Shown: positions 1 to 9,154 of the stretch, in pieces
Layout: each line of letters opens with the position of its first letter
Position numbering within the stretch: position 1 is the first letter of the stretch
Origin: an uncultured Anaeroplasmataceae bacterium
Lineage (GTDB): Bacteria; Bacillota_I; Bacilli_A; Acholeplasmatales; Anaeroplasmataceae
Length of the DNA stretch: 64,000 bases
NCBI GenBank assembly: GCA_934229535.1
Contig: CAKQDS010000007.1
Span: 1-64,000 of the forward strand
Reading direction: 5' to 3'
Program-made: the position numbers and the translations under genes
Notes under the pieces: model-generated
The model's input: only the letters and a program-made list of their open reading frames with translations
Told to the model about the DNA's origin: nothing
Databases searched by the model: none

Positions 1-44
1 AAAAAGTCCGAAAAGTATAGCAATAGCGCTATTTTTTCGGACTT
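1..44 (-). terminator. Hairpin terminator at window edge
   Basis: An 11-bp perfect inverted repeat (AAGTCCGAAAA at 4-14, complement at 34-44) with further ATAGC/GCTAT pairing inside. Read on the minus strand it is followed by a T run that reaches the window edge, so it looks like a terminator for the minus-strand genes, although a plus-strand gene from outside the window could also use it. Confidence 0.55.
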
Positions 45-111
45 AACTATTTCCAACTGTCGAACTCGGGATTATATACTATTTTTAATATTTTTTTAAG
101 TACTATTATCT

Positions 112-149
112 AAAAAAAATGCATATGCTTAAGCATACACATATTTTTT
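112..149 (-). terminator. Hairpin after dipeptidase gene
   Basis: A perfect 14-bp palindrome TATGCTTAAGCATA (124-137) lies between an A run (112-119) and a T run (144-149), immediately after the stop of the dipeptidase gene. On minus the tail is a U run, as in an intrinsic terminator; the symmetry means it could work in both directions. Confidence 0.55.
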
Positions 150-1148
150 CTACTTTAAAACCTCTTTAAAAACCCTTAATACATTTTTATAGAATATCTT
201 ATCAATATCCTCTTCACTATAGCCTTCCTCTTCAAGAGCTTGTCTTAACATACCAAGCTTTGAACAGTCATTCATTTCTAAATTATTATCAATTCCATCA
301 AAATCAGAACCAAGTCCAACACAATCAATTCCACCAACGGAAACAATATGATTTATATGCTCAACCATTTTCTTTACAGTTCCATAGCATTTTCCATTTT
401 CATCAGGATAATCAATAAACTCAGCACAATAATTTATACCTGTTACTCCACCCTTTGAAGCCAAAAGTCGAATCATATCATCAGTTAAATTTCTAACATG
501 ACCACAAACTGATCTAGCATTTGAATGAGAACAAACAAACGGCTTTGTTGTGATTTCGCAGACATCATAAAAGCCCTTATCAGATAAATGCGAACAATCA
601 ACAACTATACCTAATCTATTCATTTCTTTGACCATTTCCTTACCATACTCTGTAAGACCATCGGTCGTATTAGGAACAAAATAATCTGGTTTACCATTTT
701 CATCATATTTAGAATAATTTGGATGTCCTACTCCATTAACATAATTCCAATTAAGACAAATCATTCTTACTCCCAATCGATAAAAATCACGTAAAAATGC
801 AAGATTTCCTTTGGTAACTCCGCCCTCTTCAATAGTAAGAATAGCACTCATCTTACCACTTGCAGTATTACGTATAATATCATCATAAGAGAAAGCAGGA
901 AGAATTACATCTTTGTTTTTTTCAATTTCCTCATAATAACGGTCAATCATTCCCATACACATTTCAAAGGGATTATGATCCTTATTTCTTTTATTTTCAT
1001 AGGGGACAAACATCGCAAAGCATTGTGCCATATAGTCTCCTTTTTGCATTTTTTCAAGACTAATCATACCATCATAATCTCTTAAATGCTTATCCTTGTT
1101 GAAATACAATCCCATAATTGTATCGCAATGCATATCAATAACTTTCAT
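150..1148 (-). CDS. Membrane dipeptidase-like protein (peptidase M19)
   Basis: 332 residues, a normal length for family M19 (renal dipeptidase type), zinc enzymes that cleave dipeptides and often D-amino-acid-containing peptides. The metal-binding pattern is visible: H7 and D9 in MHCDT, the Glu pair near 107-108 in TIEEGG, H187 in DCSHLS and H208 in CSHSNAR, followed by GLGSDFDG near the C-terminus. No signal peptide is seen, so it should be cytoplasmic, as in many Firmicutes. The ATG has a GGTGG ribosome site six bases upstream. It is the last gene before two hairpins. The substrate cannot be read from the sequence. Confidence 0.92.
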   Translation of the reverse strand: MKVIDMHCDTIMGLYFNKDKHLRDYDGMISLEKMQKGDYMAQCFAMFVPYENKRNKDHNPFEMCMGMIDRYYEEIEKNKDVILPAFSYDDIIRNTASGKMSAILTIEEGGVTKGNLAFLRDFYRLGVRMICLNWNYVNGVGHPNYSKYDENGKPDYFVPNTTDGLTEYGKEMVKEMNRLGIVVDCSHLSDKGFYDVCEITTKPFVCSHSNARSVCGHVRNLTDDMIRLLASKGGVTGINYCAEFIDYPDENGKCYGTVKKMVEHINHIVSVGGIDCVGLGSDFDGIDNNLEMNDCSKLGMLRQALEEEGYSEEDIDKIFYKNVLRVFKEVLK

Positions 1149-1196
1149 TTAAAACCACCATTTGCATATATAATGCACCTTTCTTATTTTTTTTTA

Positions 1197-1697
1197 TTAT
1201 TCCTCATTTACTAAAAATTGCTTAATTTCTCCTATGTAAACGAAGTGATAATCTGAATTAGGATAATTCTTCATTAATTCTGAATCAATAAAGCCCTCAG
1301 GCTTTATTTTATCTACATAAATTTTCTTCATTTTTAAAACATACATTGCTTCACCTATATATGTAGCATCAAAATCAACATCATATATAGGATGAAGATT
1401 TGTTTTTTCAAACTTATCAACATCTTTTCCAGATGCTTTACCAAAATAATTAACCTTTTCCTTATACTCAAGTGGTAAAAAGCTTAATGTGAAATTATCA
1501 TATTTATCTATGAATTCTTTTGTATACCTTTGTGGTCTTACAAAAACAGTAGCAACATCCTTTCCCCATAAAACTCCTATTTCTCCCCATGATACTGTCA
1601 TAGAATTAAAACTCTTTCCACCAGCAGTTAAAATTGCATAATTATCCTTAAATAAAGAGTAAATATTATTAAATTCATTAATATTCTTTTTTAACAT
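1197..1697 (-). CDS. Flavin reductase-like FMN-binding protein
   Basis: 166 residues matching the flavin reductase-like split-barrel family (flavoredoxin type): an N-terminal strand region with AILTAGG, then FNSMTVSWGEIGVLWGK and the VRPQRYTKEFID stretch that usually contacts FMN. Members bind FMN and pass electrons to or from flavin; the partner is unknown here. The start ATG follows a GGTGAT-type ribosome site. It sits between the dipeptidase and a CPBP protease, each separated by short gaps, so co-transcription is possible but no functional link is evident. Confidence 0.82.
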   Translation of the reverse strand: MLKKNINEFNNIYSLFKDNYAILTAGGKSFNSMTVSWGEIGVLWGKDVATVFVRPQRYTKEFIDKYDNFTLSFLPLEYKEKVNYFGKASGKDVDKFEKTNLHPIYDVDFDATYIGEAMYVLKMKKIYVDKIKPEGFIDSELMKNYPNSDYHFVYIGEIKQFLVNEE

Positions 1698-1707
1698 AAA
1701 ATCACCT

Positions 1708-2502
1708 TCAAATCATTATAAATATAAAGCTAAGTAAATTATTTAAAATATGAGCAATCGTCGATATATAAATGTTTTGACCAGAAAGATGATAAACAAC
1801 ACATAATAATACGCCACTTGAAATATAAGATAATCCTAGTAAAAGCCAAACACCAATCGTAACATCAGTAGTACTAACCATATGCATTAGTCCAAAAACT
1901 AAGCTTGAAATAACATATGACAAAACTATTGATATTTTATTACCATATTCAAATATTACCTTTCTAAAAATTAATTCCTCAACAAGTGGTGCAAACACAA
2001 CAACTGCAAAAAATGATAAAGTAGGAGATCCAAATTTAACCATTTCTTCGATCAAGGTTTGATTTAAACTATCATTTTGACCAATTGCCATCCTTATTAA
2101 TTTTTCAACCAAAAATGAAATCAAATAAAAGCCACCAGCAAGAATTATAATTAATAATAAATTCTTCCACCATTTATTTTTCATTAATTTTTTAAAATCA
2201 TCACGTAAATAATTTCTACCATAAAATCCTACAAATAAAACCGTAAATCCATAAGCTATAAACATTGTATAGGCATTGAGCTTACTAGCAGGAATTTTAT
2301 AAATTTCATCATTAATTTGTCCTGCCAAATAACTTACTAGGCTCATTGCTGAAACATCATATTTTTTGGCCACAAGAAATGCAAGTAGTGACATTAAAAT
2401 TGATGAACCAATTACAAATATTAAAATATAGGATACTATCATACCAATTTTTGATGGTTTCTTTATAATATCAATAAAATTATCTTCCTTGTTCAAATAC
2501 AT
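1708..2502 (-). CDS. CPBP family intramembrane glutamic protease
   Basis: 264 residues with about six to seven hydrophobic segments. The three conserved CPBP (Abi/CAAX protease-like) motifs are present: EELIFR near residue 175-180, FGLMH near 203-207, and HILNN near the C-terminus. These provide the catalytic Glu and His residues within the membrane. In Firmicutes such proteins process peptides or give immunity to bacteriocins; the substrate here is unknown. The start is placed at the ATG at 2502, with AAGGAG just upstream, rather than at the TTG three bases earlier. Confidence 0.88.
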   Translation of the reverse strand: MYLNKEDNFIDIIKKPSKIGMIVSYILIFVIGSSILMSLLAFLVAKKYDVSAMSLVSYLAGQINDEIYKIPASKLNAYTMFIAYGFTVLFVGFYGRNYLRDDFKKLMKNKWWKNLLLIIILAGGFYLISFLVEKLIRMAIGQNDSLNQTLIEEMVKFGSPTLSFFAVVVFAPLVEELIFRKVIFEYGNKISIVLSYVISSLVFGLMHMVSTTDVTIGVWLLLGLSYISSGVLLCVVYHLSGQNIYISTIAHILNNLLSFIFIMI

Positions 2503-2530
2503 CAACTCCTTATTGTTATTTTACCACATA

Positions 2531-5494
2531 TTAGGGCATAACAACAACTTTAATGCTCTTAATAATTATTTGATTTTCCGCTCTAGTCTTATTAGGCTGA
2601 TAATTTCCTACAATTTCATACAAATTTTTCTCATTAATTTCAAATTGTAAATTATTAAAATCACCAGGGAAAATAACGCACGGAATTTTATCAGTCTCAT
2701 CTAAAACATAGCCTACAAGCATATTTTCATTTTTCTTTGTCTTAATTATTCTGATATTATTAAATTTAATAAATGCATTCACATAGGTATTAATTTTGTT
2801 AGCCTTAAGGGCTTTATAATTTTTAGCATTTCTTAAGCTTATTAAAGCCTTAAATGGTGAATAAGTTAAATTGAATCCTAAAAATTTATTTTCCTTATCC
2901 GCTAAATATTCATCATCAAATTCAACTTTGTCCTCAATTACGCCATCCAAATGCTTATCAATAATTATTTGAAAGGCATCCTTATCCTCAATCATATTTT
3001 TTTTAGTTTTAGAAAATGAATCAAAAGCGCCAGCATATATTAATGCTTCTAAAACACTAGAATTTATAAAATTTTGGCAGCGAAGCTTAAAATCATCATA
3101 TGACAAATATAATCCTTTTGTACGCTCATTAATAATGGCTCTAGCTACAACCTCACCAACCCCTAGCACTGTTTGAAGTGGTAAAACAACTCCATCCTTA
3201 GTTGGAAGACACTTAAGCATTGATAAATTTATGTTTGGCTTTAGCACATTTAGATTATGGGCTTTAGCATACATTACATATTCCTTTAGGGTATCCTTTG
3301 TTGATATTACGTTATTTAAAATAATACTCATAAATATATCAAAATAATTTGCCTTTAAATATGCCATCTCAAAGCTTATCATTGCATAAGCTACTGTATG
3401 ACTTTTATTAAAGCCATAATTAGCAAATTTTAAAATATAATCATAAATTTGATTAGCTTTATTATAATCATAACCATTTTCTACTGATTTCTTTATAAAT
3501 TTACTTCTTTCAACCTTCAAAGTATTTTCATCCTTTTTAGATATAGCTCTTCTTAGTAAATCAGCTTCAGCCAAACTATAATTTGCACATACCTGTACAA
3601 TTTGCATAACCTGCTCCTGATAAACAATAATTCCATAGGTTGAAGCTAATATACTCTTCAGGCTCGAATCAATATAATTAAAAGGCTTGCCATGGTTTCT
3701 TTGAATATATTCATCTATATTATCCATAGGACCAGGTCTATATAAAGCTAAAACAGCTACTAAATCATCAAAGCATACTGGCTTAAGCTTTAAAAGAACC
3801 TGTCTAATTCCTGGAGATTCAAGTTGAAAAATACCAAGGGTATCACCCTTTTGAAGCAAAGCATAGGTTTTGCTATCAACAACTGGTAAATCATAAAGCT
3901 TTCTTTTGGTAAAGCCTGGAATAGCATTTATCATATCAGTAATCATAGTTAGATTACGAAGGCCTAAAAAATCCATTTTAAGCAAACCAATTTTTTCCAA
4001 ATCACTAGCCTCAAGCTGGGATTGATAAAGACCATTTATTCCCGGCTGAAGAGGAATAATTTCACTTAATTTTTCTCCACAAATAATTATACCAGCAGCA
4101 TGGGTGGATATATGTCTTGGTATATTTTCAAGCTTTTTAGCAATCTTATATAATCTAAGAATTTCTTCTCTATCCTTAAACATTTCACATATTTCATCAT
4201 ATGTTTTGCTTAAAGCAATATTAACTAATTCATCAACAAGCTCTTTATCCCATTTCCAAACTCGAGCTAAATCTCTTATTGATGATTTAATTTGAAATGT
4301 TCCATAAGCTGAAATATTACAAACATGATCTTCACCATAGACATTTTTAACATGTTCAATAACTAAATCCCTTTTATCATCTGGAAAATCCGTATCAATA
4401 TCTGGCATACTGATACGCCATGGATTTAAAAATCTTTCAAATAGCAAGTTGTATTTTAATGGATCAACCTCACTTATTCCCAAACAATAGGCAACAAGAC
4501 TTCCAGCAGCGCTTCCTCTTCCTGGTCCAACTAAAATATCACTTTGTTTAGCATATTTAATAAATTCCCAAACAATTAAAAAATAATCGTTATATCCCAT
4601 TTTATTAATTACATTTAGTTCATAATCGAGTCTTTGGTAATATTTATTTCGATCAATATTCAAAGCGTCATCAAGTCTTTTTTCAAGTCCCTTGTAACAA
4701 AGACCACGCAAAAATTCATATGAGCTAATTCCCTTATTATTAGCAAATGTAGGCATAGGAATTCTATTTTCAAATAATCTTAAATCAATTTTTGCCACTG
4801 CAGCATCTAAATTATCAAACAAAAATTGGTATTCCCTAAATTCATCTAAATTGATAGGAAATGAATAATCATCAAATTCTGAAGCCTTTTGGCCATTTTC
4901 ATTTATATCACATAATGCATTATAAACAATAGAATCATCATTATTTAAATATAGCGTTTGATGTAATGGAACACATTTAAAATCATTATATAAACAAAGA
5001 TTTAATATTTCAATATTCAAATTATAATCTTTAACAGATTGCAAAGCAATGCCAACATAAAAATCATCAAACATATTTTTAAATTTATTTAATATTTTCA
5101 ATCTTCTATCATCTTCAACATTTTTTAATGTTGATTTTGAAGCAACCAAAACAATCATTAAACCCTTCTTATTTTCCATAAGAAGATTTAAATCAGGAGT
5201 AAATTTATTAGTTTTAACATACGTTGATAAATGAACTAATGATTTATATCCATCATTATTCATTGCATAACACAAAAACACATCTCCTTCTAAAGATGTG
5301 TATTCTAAACCTAAAATTGGCTTAATGCCATGTTTTTTGCAGCCTGAATAAAACTTATATGCCGCATATAAATTTTCATCAGTAATTGATAAATATTCAT
5401 ATTTATATTTAGCAGCATAGGCTAGATAATCGTCTAAATGCATAGCATTTTTTAGCATATTATATTCAGTTTGTCCATATAAAAAGCCACGCAT
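2531..5494 (-). CDS. dnaE: DNA polymerase III alpha subunit (DnaE type)
   Basis: 987 residues from the ATG at 5494, chosen because GAGGTGG lies five bases upstream; a longer frame from 5530 has no ribosome site. This is the C-family replicative polymerase. Visible are GRGSAAGSLVAYCLGI, the catalytic acidic motif MPDIDTDFPDD, YQEQVM and the helix-hairpin-helix/OB regions towards the end. The N-terminal PHP domain is degenerate: the usual HxHSEYS is YGQTEYN and TDHGN is TDENL, so its metal site and any proofreading should be lost. The protein is at the short end for DnaE, like those of reduced Bacilli and mollicutes. Firmicutes normally also have PolC, which is not in this window. Confidence 0.95.
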   Translation of the reverse strand: MRGFLYGQTEYNMLKNAMHLDDYLAYAAKYKYEYLSITDENLYAAYKFYSGCKKHGIKPILGLEYTSLEGDVFLCYAMNNDGYKSLVHLSTYVKTNKFTPDLNLLMENKKGLMIVLVASKSTLKNVEDDRRLKILNKFKNMFDDFYVGIALQSVKDYNLNIEILNLCLYNDFKCVPLHQTLYLNNDDSIVYNALCDINENGQKASEFDDYSFPINLDEFREYQFLFDNLDAAVAKIDLRLFENRIPMPTFANNKGISSYEFLRGLCYKGLEKRLDDALNIDRNKYYQRLDYELNVINKMGYNDYFLIVWEFIKYAKQSDILVGPGRGSAAGSLVAYCLGISEVDPLKYNLLFERFLNPWRISMPDIDTDFPDDKRDLVIEHVKNVYGEDHVCNISAYGTFQIKSSIRDLARVWKWDKELVDELVNIALSKTYDEICEMFKDREEILRLYKIAKKLENIPRHISTHAAGIIICGEKLSEIIPLQPGINGLYQSQLEASDLEKIGLLKMDFLGLRNLTMITDMINAIPGFTKRKLYDLPVVDSKTYALLQKGDTLGIFQLESPGIRQVLLKLKPVCFDDLVAVLALYRPGPMDNIDEYIQRNHGKPFNYIDSSLKSILASTYGIIVYQEQVMQIVQVCANYSLAEADLLRRAISKKDENTLKVERSKFIKKSVENGYDYNKANQIYDYILKFANYGFNKSHTVAYAMISFEMAYLKANYFDIFMSIILNNVISTKDTLKEYVMYAKAHNLNVLKPNINLSMLKCLPTKDGVVLPLQTVLGVGEVVARAIINERTKGLYLSYDDFKLRCQNFINSSVLEALIYAGAFDSFSKTKKNMIEDKDAFQIIIDKHLDGVIEDKVEFDDEYLADKENKFLGFNLTYSPFKALISLRNAKNYKALKANKINTYVNAFIKFNNIRIIKTKKNENMLVGYVLDETDKIPCVIFPGDFNNLQFEINEKNLYEIVGNYQPNKTRAENQIIIKSIKVVVMP

Positions 5495-5526
5495 TGATAC
5501 CACCTCAATTTTATTATACCACAAAA

Positions 5527-6936
5527 TCAAGATTTTCCTTTATATTTTTTTATAACTTTGAAAATTAAAAAAATAATGATAACACTACCAACAAATACAT
5601 AGAATTTTAAATGACTATTTTTATTATTAACTACCTTAACACACATTGTTGCGTAAGAAAAATTTCCTGATGAATTATTTACAGCTATTTCGATATAATA
5701 GGTTCCTTTACTTTTAGTATCCAAATTCGAACTAATTATTTTTAAATTGTTAATCACATTTGAATCGCTATCATCATAGACGCTTATATACTTATAGACA
5801 TCAAACTTATCATTAACATATATAGTTGGATTTTTTATAGTAATTTTTGGATAATTAAGACTCAACACTCTAAAAATTATTTCTTTTTTTGTCTCATTTT
5901 GAGAATCATCCTTTATCTTGTATGTATATTTATAGGAACCAATCTTCTTTTTTAATTCACCTTCAATTTGAACATCATCAATACTCAAATTTGTAAGATT
6001 ATCACTTACATTTAAAATGTAATCATATGGATTAAAAAAATCTATGTCTTCTAAATAGATAATATTTTCAATTCCTTTTAGGGTAATGCTTGGCGCCTCC
6101 AAATCCTTAATCAAAAGAGTAAATTCAAGTATTGTATAATTATTTGAATTATCATTTACCCTAGCGGTTAGAATTTGAGGTGAAAGACTTGTTTTATCAT
6201 AATCTGATATTTCAAGGCTTTGAATTACATTACCATCATATTCGTCAATAGCTTTAAAATATTTGTGAAAATCTATTTCTAAATTATCTACATATGCTAT
6301 TTCTAGTATTTTATTTTCTGGTAAAAACATTAAGCTAGGCAGTGTTTCATCAACAATTTTAATATTAATATCCTTAGAACTACTTTGAAAACCATCAAAA
6401 GCATACACATGAACAATATAATTTCCCACTACTCCATATTTCACATCTGAATCGTCAATATTATAACTAACAAGTTCATTATTATCATAAACATTTATAT
6501 AGGACTTATAATCAAAACTCTTAACATTATATGATAATTTCAAATTGCTATCTATAACATCAATAGTTGGTGGAACATCATCAACAACCTCAAAGCAAAT
6601 CAGCTGACTATAGCCATCACAGTTTGCTGTTTGCAAATCATAATCATAAGCATAATACATAACATAATATCTTCCAACTGTAGAGGTATCGACATCATCT
6701 AATAAATATAAATTATTTCCGCTTCTTAAATAACTAATGTTTGAATCTTCAATAATCTTCCCATTCAAATATAAATTTGCCTTTGGTAAATACATAAAAT
6801 CACTTATATTACCATTTAAAGGAATCGTAAGGTTAGTATTTTCCCAAACAAAATAATATGATGATGCATTAATATATATTTTATAGCCAAAGATAGCTGA
6901 AAATATTGCTATAAAAAAGAATATTTTTTTCATCAT
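5527..6936 (-). CDS. Membrane-anchored protein with Ig-like (DUF5011-type) repeats
   Basis: 469 residues with an N-terminal signal/anchor (about 3-22), a C-terminal membrane segment (about 444-463) and a basic tail, so it should be displayed outside the cell and held at both or one end. Between them are about four Ig-like repeats that begin with D-x-x-x-P-x-I/L and contain the DNL/YDGN loops typical of DUF5011/HYR-like bacterial surface modules (about 110-195, 195-282, 282-360, 362-440). No enzymatic motif is visible. Two ATGs in tandem overlap the TGA stop of the XRE-type regulator upstream and there is no ribosome site, so translation is probably coupled to it. Function unknown; an adhesin or wall-spanning role is a guess. 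Confidence 0.75.
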   Translation of the reverse strand: MMKKIFFFIAIFSAIFGYKIYINASSYYFVWENTNLTIPLNGNISDFMYLPKANLYLNGKIIEDSNISYLRSGNNLYLLDDVDTSTVGRYYVMYYAYDYDLQTANCDGYSQLICFEVVDDVPPTIDVIDSNLKLSYNVKSFDYKSYINVYDNNELVSYNIDDSDVKYGVVGNYIVHVYAFDGFQSSSKDINIKIVDETLPSLMFLPENKILEIAYVDNLEIDFHKYFKAIDEYDGNVIQSLEISDYDKTSLSPQILTARVNDNSNNYTILEFTLLIKDLEAPSITLKGIENIIYLEDIDFFNPYDYILNVSDNLTNLSIDDVQIEGELKKKIGSYKYTYKIKDDSQNETKKEIIFRVLSLNYPKITIKNPTIYVNDKFDVYKYISVYDDSDSNVINNLKIISSNLDTKSKGTYYIEIAVNNSSGNFSYATMCVKVVNNKNSHLKFYVFVGSVIIIFLIFKVIKKYKGKS

Positions 6937-8117
6937 ATTTGATTAATAACCTTTTTTATTTTGCTAACTTCACGATAAAATTCAAAAAATCCTAAATAAC
7001 TACCTTGATTTTGTAATAAATTTGCAAGTTCATCTAAATAATAATCAAGTATTGCTCCATCATACGCTTCTAATGCTTGCTTCAAGCCTTCGTTATATAA
7101 ATATTCAACCCTTTTTCCCTTAATACTGGCATTCAAATAGGAAATTATTGCTTTTTCACGATAATACTTTATTTCATCTAGGGCTTTAGTATATTCTTGT
7201 TTAAACTTACCTCTATCAAAATAAAAATAAAACATCATTTTAGCAACTAAATTTAGCTTATCAGGATTCATTTTCTTCACTTTACTAACTTCACCAATAC
7301 CGATAGATTTATAAAACGTCAAATTATATTTTAAACTTTGACTATTAACCTTATCAAAAAATAAATTGAAATCTTCTGTTTTTTCTTTAATCAATGTATA
7401 AATAGCCATTTTATAAAACAACATTTGGCTTTGATCAAATAATGAATTTTGGAAATACAAATCCCTTAGCTTTTCATAATAAATATATGTTGAATAAGCA
7501 TCGCTTCTATAAGCACATTCAAACAAACACTCCATTTGTAAAATTTCTAAGGTTGTTATACCACTTGGCTTGTCTAAAACTGCTTTAATATTATCACTAG
7601 CCTCACTATATTGATTTTGTTGCATCAAATCAATTGAATAAAATGTTAAAAAAACTAATAAATCCAAATCCGTTATTTCTTTAACTAGTGATAAAATTGC
7701 CTTAGAATATCTATTAGCTTGAAGTGAATTATTTTCATACAATGCTATCACATAATTAATAATATGACTTCGATAATTATTAAAATCATTAATTGATTTT
7801 TTTAATTTTTCAATACCTGTATTATTTCGATAAAAATAATAGTCACATACTAGCTTCAAAGCATTCTTTAAATTAATTAAATCATTGTATTCCGTTTTAT
7901 CCATTCCAACTCTTTTACATATTTCCTCAAGACAACGATTATTAGCAACAATTTTCGCCTTTTCAATTTTGCATAAATATGATGTTGAGCAGGTATCCTC
8001 GGCAAGAGCTGCTAAGGTAAGACTCATACTTAATCTTCTATTTTTAATTTCTGTACCAATAATATTATCCTGATTATTAATTTTATCACGACGTTCAAGT
8101 TCAAATTTAAAATCCAT
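6933..8117 (-). CDS. XRE-family HTH regulator with TPR-like C-terminal domain
   Basis: 394 residues. Residues about 20-75 form a Cro/C1-type helix-turn-helix (EIKNRRLSMSLTLAALAE, then STSYLCKIEKAK). The remaining 300 residues are all-helical with TPR-like character, the layout of the Rgg/PlcR-type regulators that bind short peptides. The downstream Ig-like surface protein overlaps its stop codon, so the regulator and its likely target form one unit. No small peptide gene is obvious next to it, so peptide sensing is only an analogy. ATG follows a GAGGTG ribosome site. Confidence 0.8.
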   Translation of the reverse strand: MDFKFELERRDKINNQDNIIGTEIKNRRLSMSLTLAALAEDTCSTSYLCKIEKAKIVANNRCLEEICKRVGMDKTEYNDLINLKNALKLVCDYYFYRNNTGIEKLKKSINDFNNYRSHIINYVIALYENNSLQANRYSKAILSLVKEITDLDLLVFLTFYSIDLMQQNQYSEASDNIKAVLDKPSGITTLEILQMECLFECAYRSDAYSTYIYYEKLRDLYFQNSLFDQSQMLFYKMAIYTLIKEKTEDFNLFFDKVNSQSLKYNLTFYKSIGIGEVSKVKKMNPDKLNLVAKMMFYFYFDRGKFKQEYTKALDEIKYYREKAIISYLNASIKGKRVEYLYNEGLKQALEAYDGAILDYYLDELANLLQNQGSYLGFFEFYREVSKIKKVINQI

Positions 8118-8269
8118 ACTAACACCTCAAGTGTTATTATAATTAAATATTTTTAAATTTAAACTGAATTTATTATTTGATTATATTTACATTTTATTCA
8201 CCTAATAACTATTTGAATACACTTATCATTAAAAATTAAAATCTTTTTATTCCCTTAGAGAATATTTAT

Positions 8270-8449
8270 TTATTCTAAATTAGAATAAAAGATTAATGCA
8301 GAGAATGAATAAATTTGCTCACCCATACATTCGAAATGACTACTACTATAGCTAACATATTCAATTTTAATTTTTTTATTATCTAGAAAATCATTAATTG
8401 CCTTTTCTAAATCTAGCTCATGTTCAAAATCAAAGCATTTAACTTTCAT
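8270..8449 (-). CDS. Cse60-like small sporulation-associated protein
   Basis: 59 residues from the ATG at 8449, which has GGTGAT just upstream; a longer frame from 8476 is less likely. The pattern MKVKCFDFEHELDLEKAIN, then EQIYSFSALIFY resembles the small Bacillus protein Cse60, expressed in the mother cell under SigE, whose biochemical role is not known. I rely on recall of that pattern, not on a search. Together with spoVM further along it suggests a sporulation heritage. It stands alone between the XRE regulator and nth. Confidence 0.6.
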   Translation of the reverse strand: MKVKCFDFEHELDLEKAINDFLDNKKIKIEYVSYSSSHFECMGEQIYSFSALIFYSNLE

Positions 8450-8502
8450 ATAATCACCAATCGTATCATATCGCATTGCTTATAAAAAAATTGTCAAAAA
8501 AA

Positions 8503-8521
8503 ATGTCTCAAAACGAGACAT
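8503..8521 (-). terminator. Terminator after nth
   Basis: ATGTCTC (8503-8509) and GAGACAT (8515-8521) form a 7-bp stem with a 5-base loop; on minus it is followed by TTTTTTTT. It ends the dapB-dnaD-nth unit. Confidence 0.85.
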
Positions 8522-8523
8522 AA

Positions 8524-9153
8524 TCATTTAGATTTTTTATATTTACAAATGCTTATTAAACCACAATTTTGACAAATAGGGCTCAAAGCTTTACATGTAT
8601 ATCTTCCAAACAATAAAAAGCGATGATGAGAGTCTATCCATTCATTTTTAGGAATCTTTCTTTTTAGTTTTTCTTCTACTACTAATATATCATCATCTTC
8701 CTTAGCAAAGCCTAATCTTTTTGCAACTCTATTTACATGAGTATCAACAGGAAACGCTGGAATATTAAATCCTAATGCCATAACAACATTTGCAGTTTTT
8801 CTTCCAATACCACTCAATTTACATAATTCCTCAAAACTATTAGGTACAATTCCATTATAGTTTTGGCATATTTGCTTAGCAAGCATAATTAAATTAGAAG
8901 TCTTATGTTTTGCAAGACCTAATGGCTTTATAATATCATAAACATCGTCATAATTTGCCAAAGAAAGTGAATGAAAATCAGGATATTTTGAAAATAGAAC
9001 TTTACTAATTTCATTAACCCTTTTATCAGTAGTTTGAGCACTAAGCATTACGGCACAAATAAGCTCGTAATTATTGTTGAAAATAAGCTCACATTTAGGA
9101 CTAGGAATTAGCTTTTCAAGATAGTCTAATATTATTTTTGTCTTTTGCTCCAT
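8524..9153 (-). CDS. nth: Endonuclease III
   Basis: 209 residues, the usual size. This is the HhH-GPD DNA glycosylase/AP lyase that removes oxidised pyrimidines. The helix-hairpin-helix LSGIGRKTANVV contains the catalytic Lys and VDTHVNRVAKRLG the catalytic Asp. The C-terminal iron-sulfur motif C-x6-C-x2-C-x5-C is complete (C187, C194, C197, C203). The gene starts one base after the dnaD stop, the same dnaD-nth pair found in B. subtilis, and ends at a clear terminator. Confidence 0.97.
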   Translation of the reverse strand: MEQKTKIILDYLEKLIPSPKCELIFNNNYELICAVMLSAQTTDKRVNEISKVLFSKYPDFHSLSLANYDDVYDIIKPLGLAKHKTSNLIMLAKQICQNYNGIVPNSFEELCKLSGIGRKTANVVMALGFNIPAFPVDTHVNRVAKRLGFAKEDDDILVVEEKLKRKIPKNEWIDSHHRFLLFGRYTCKALSPICQNCGLISICKYKKSK

Positions 9154-9154
9154 A

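Noticed and set aside
5495..5530. Longer N-terminus of DnaE starting at 5530
   Set aside because: The extra 12 residues have no ribosome site, while the ATG at 5494 has GAGGTGG five bases upstream and starts a typical DnaE N-terminus.
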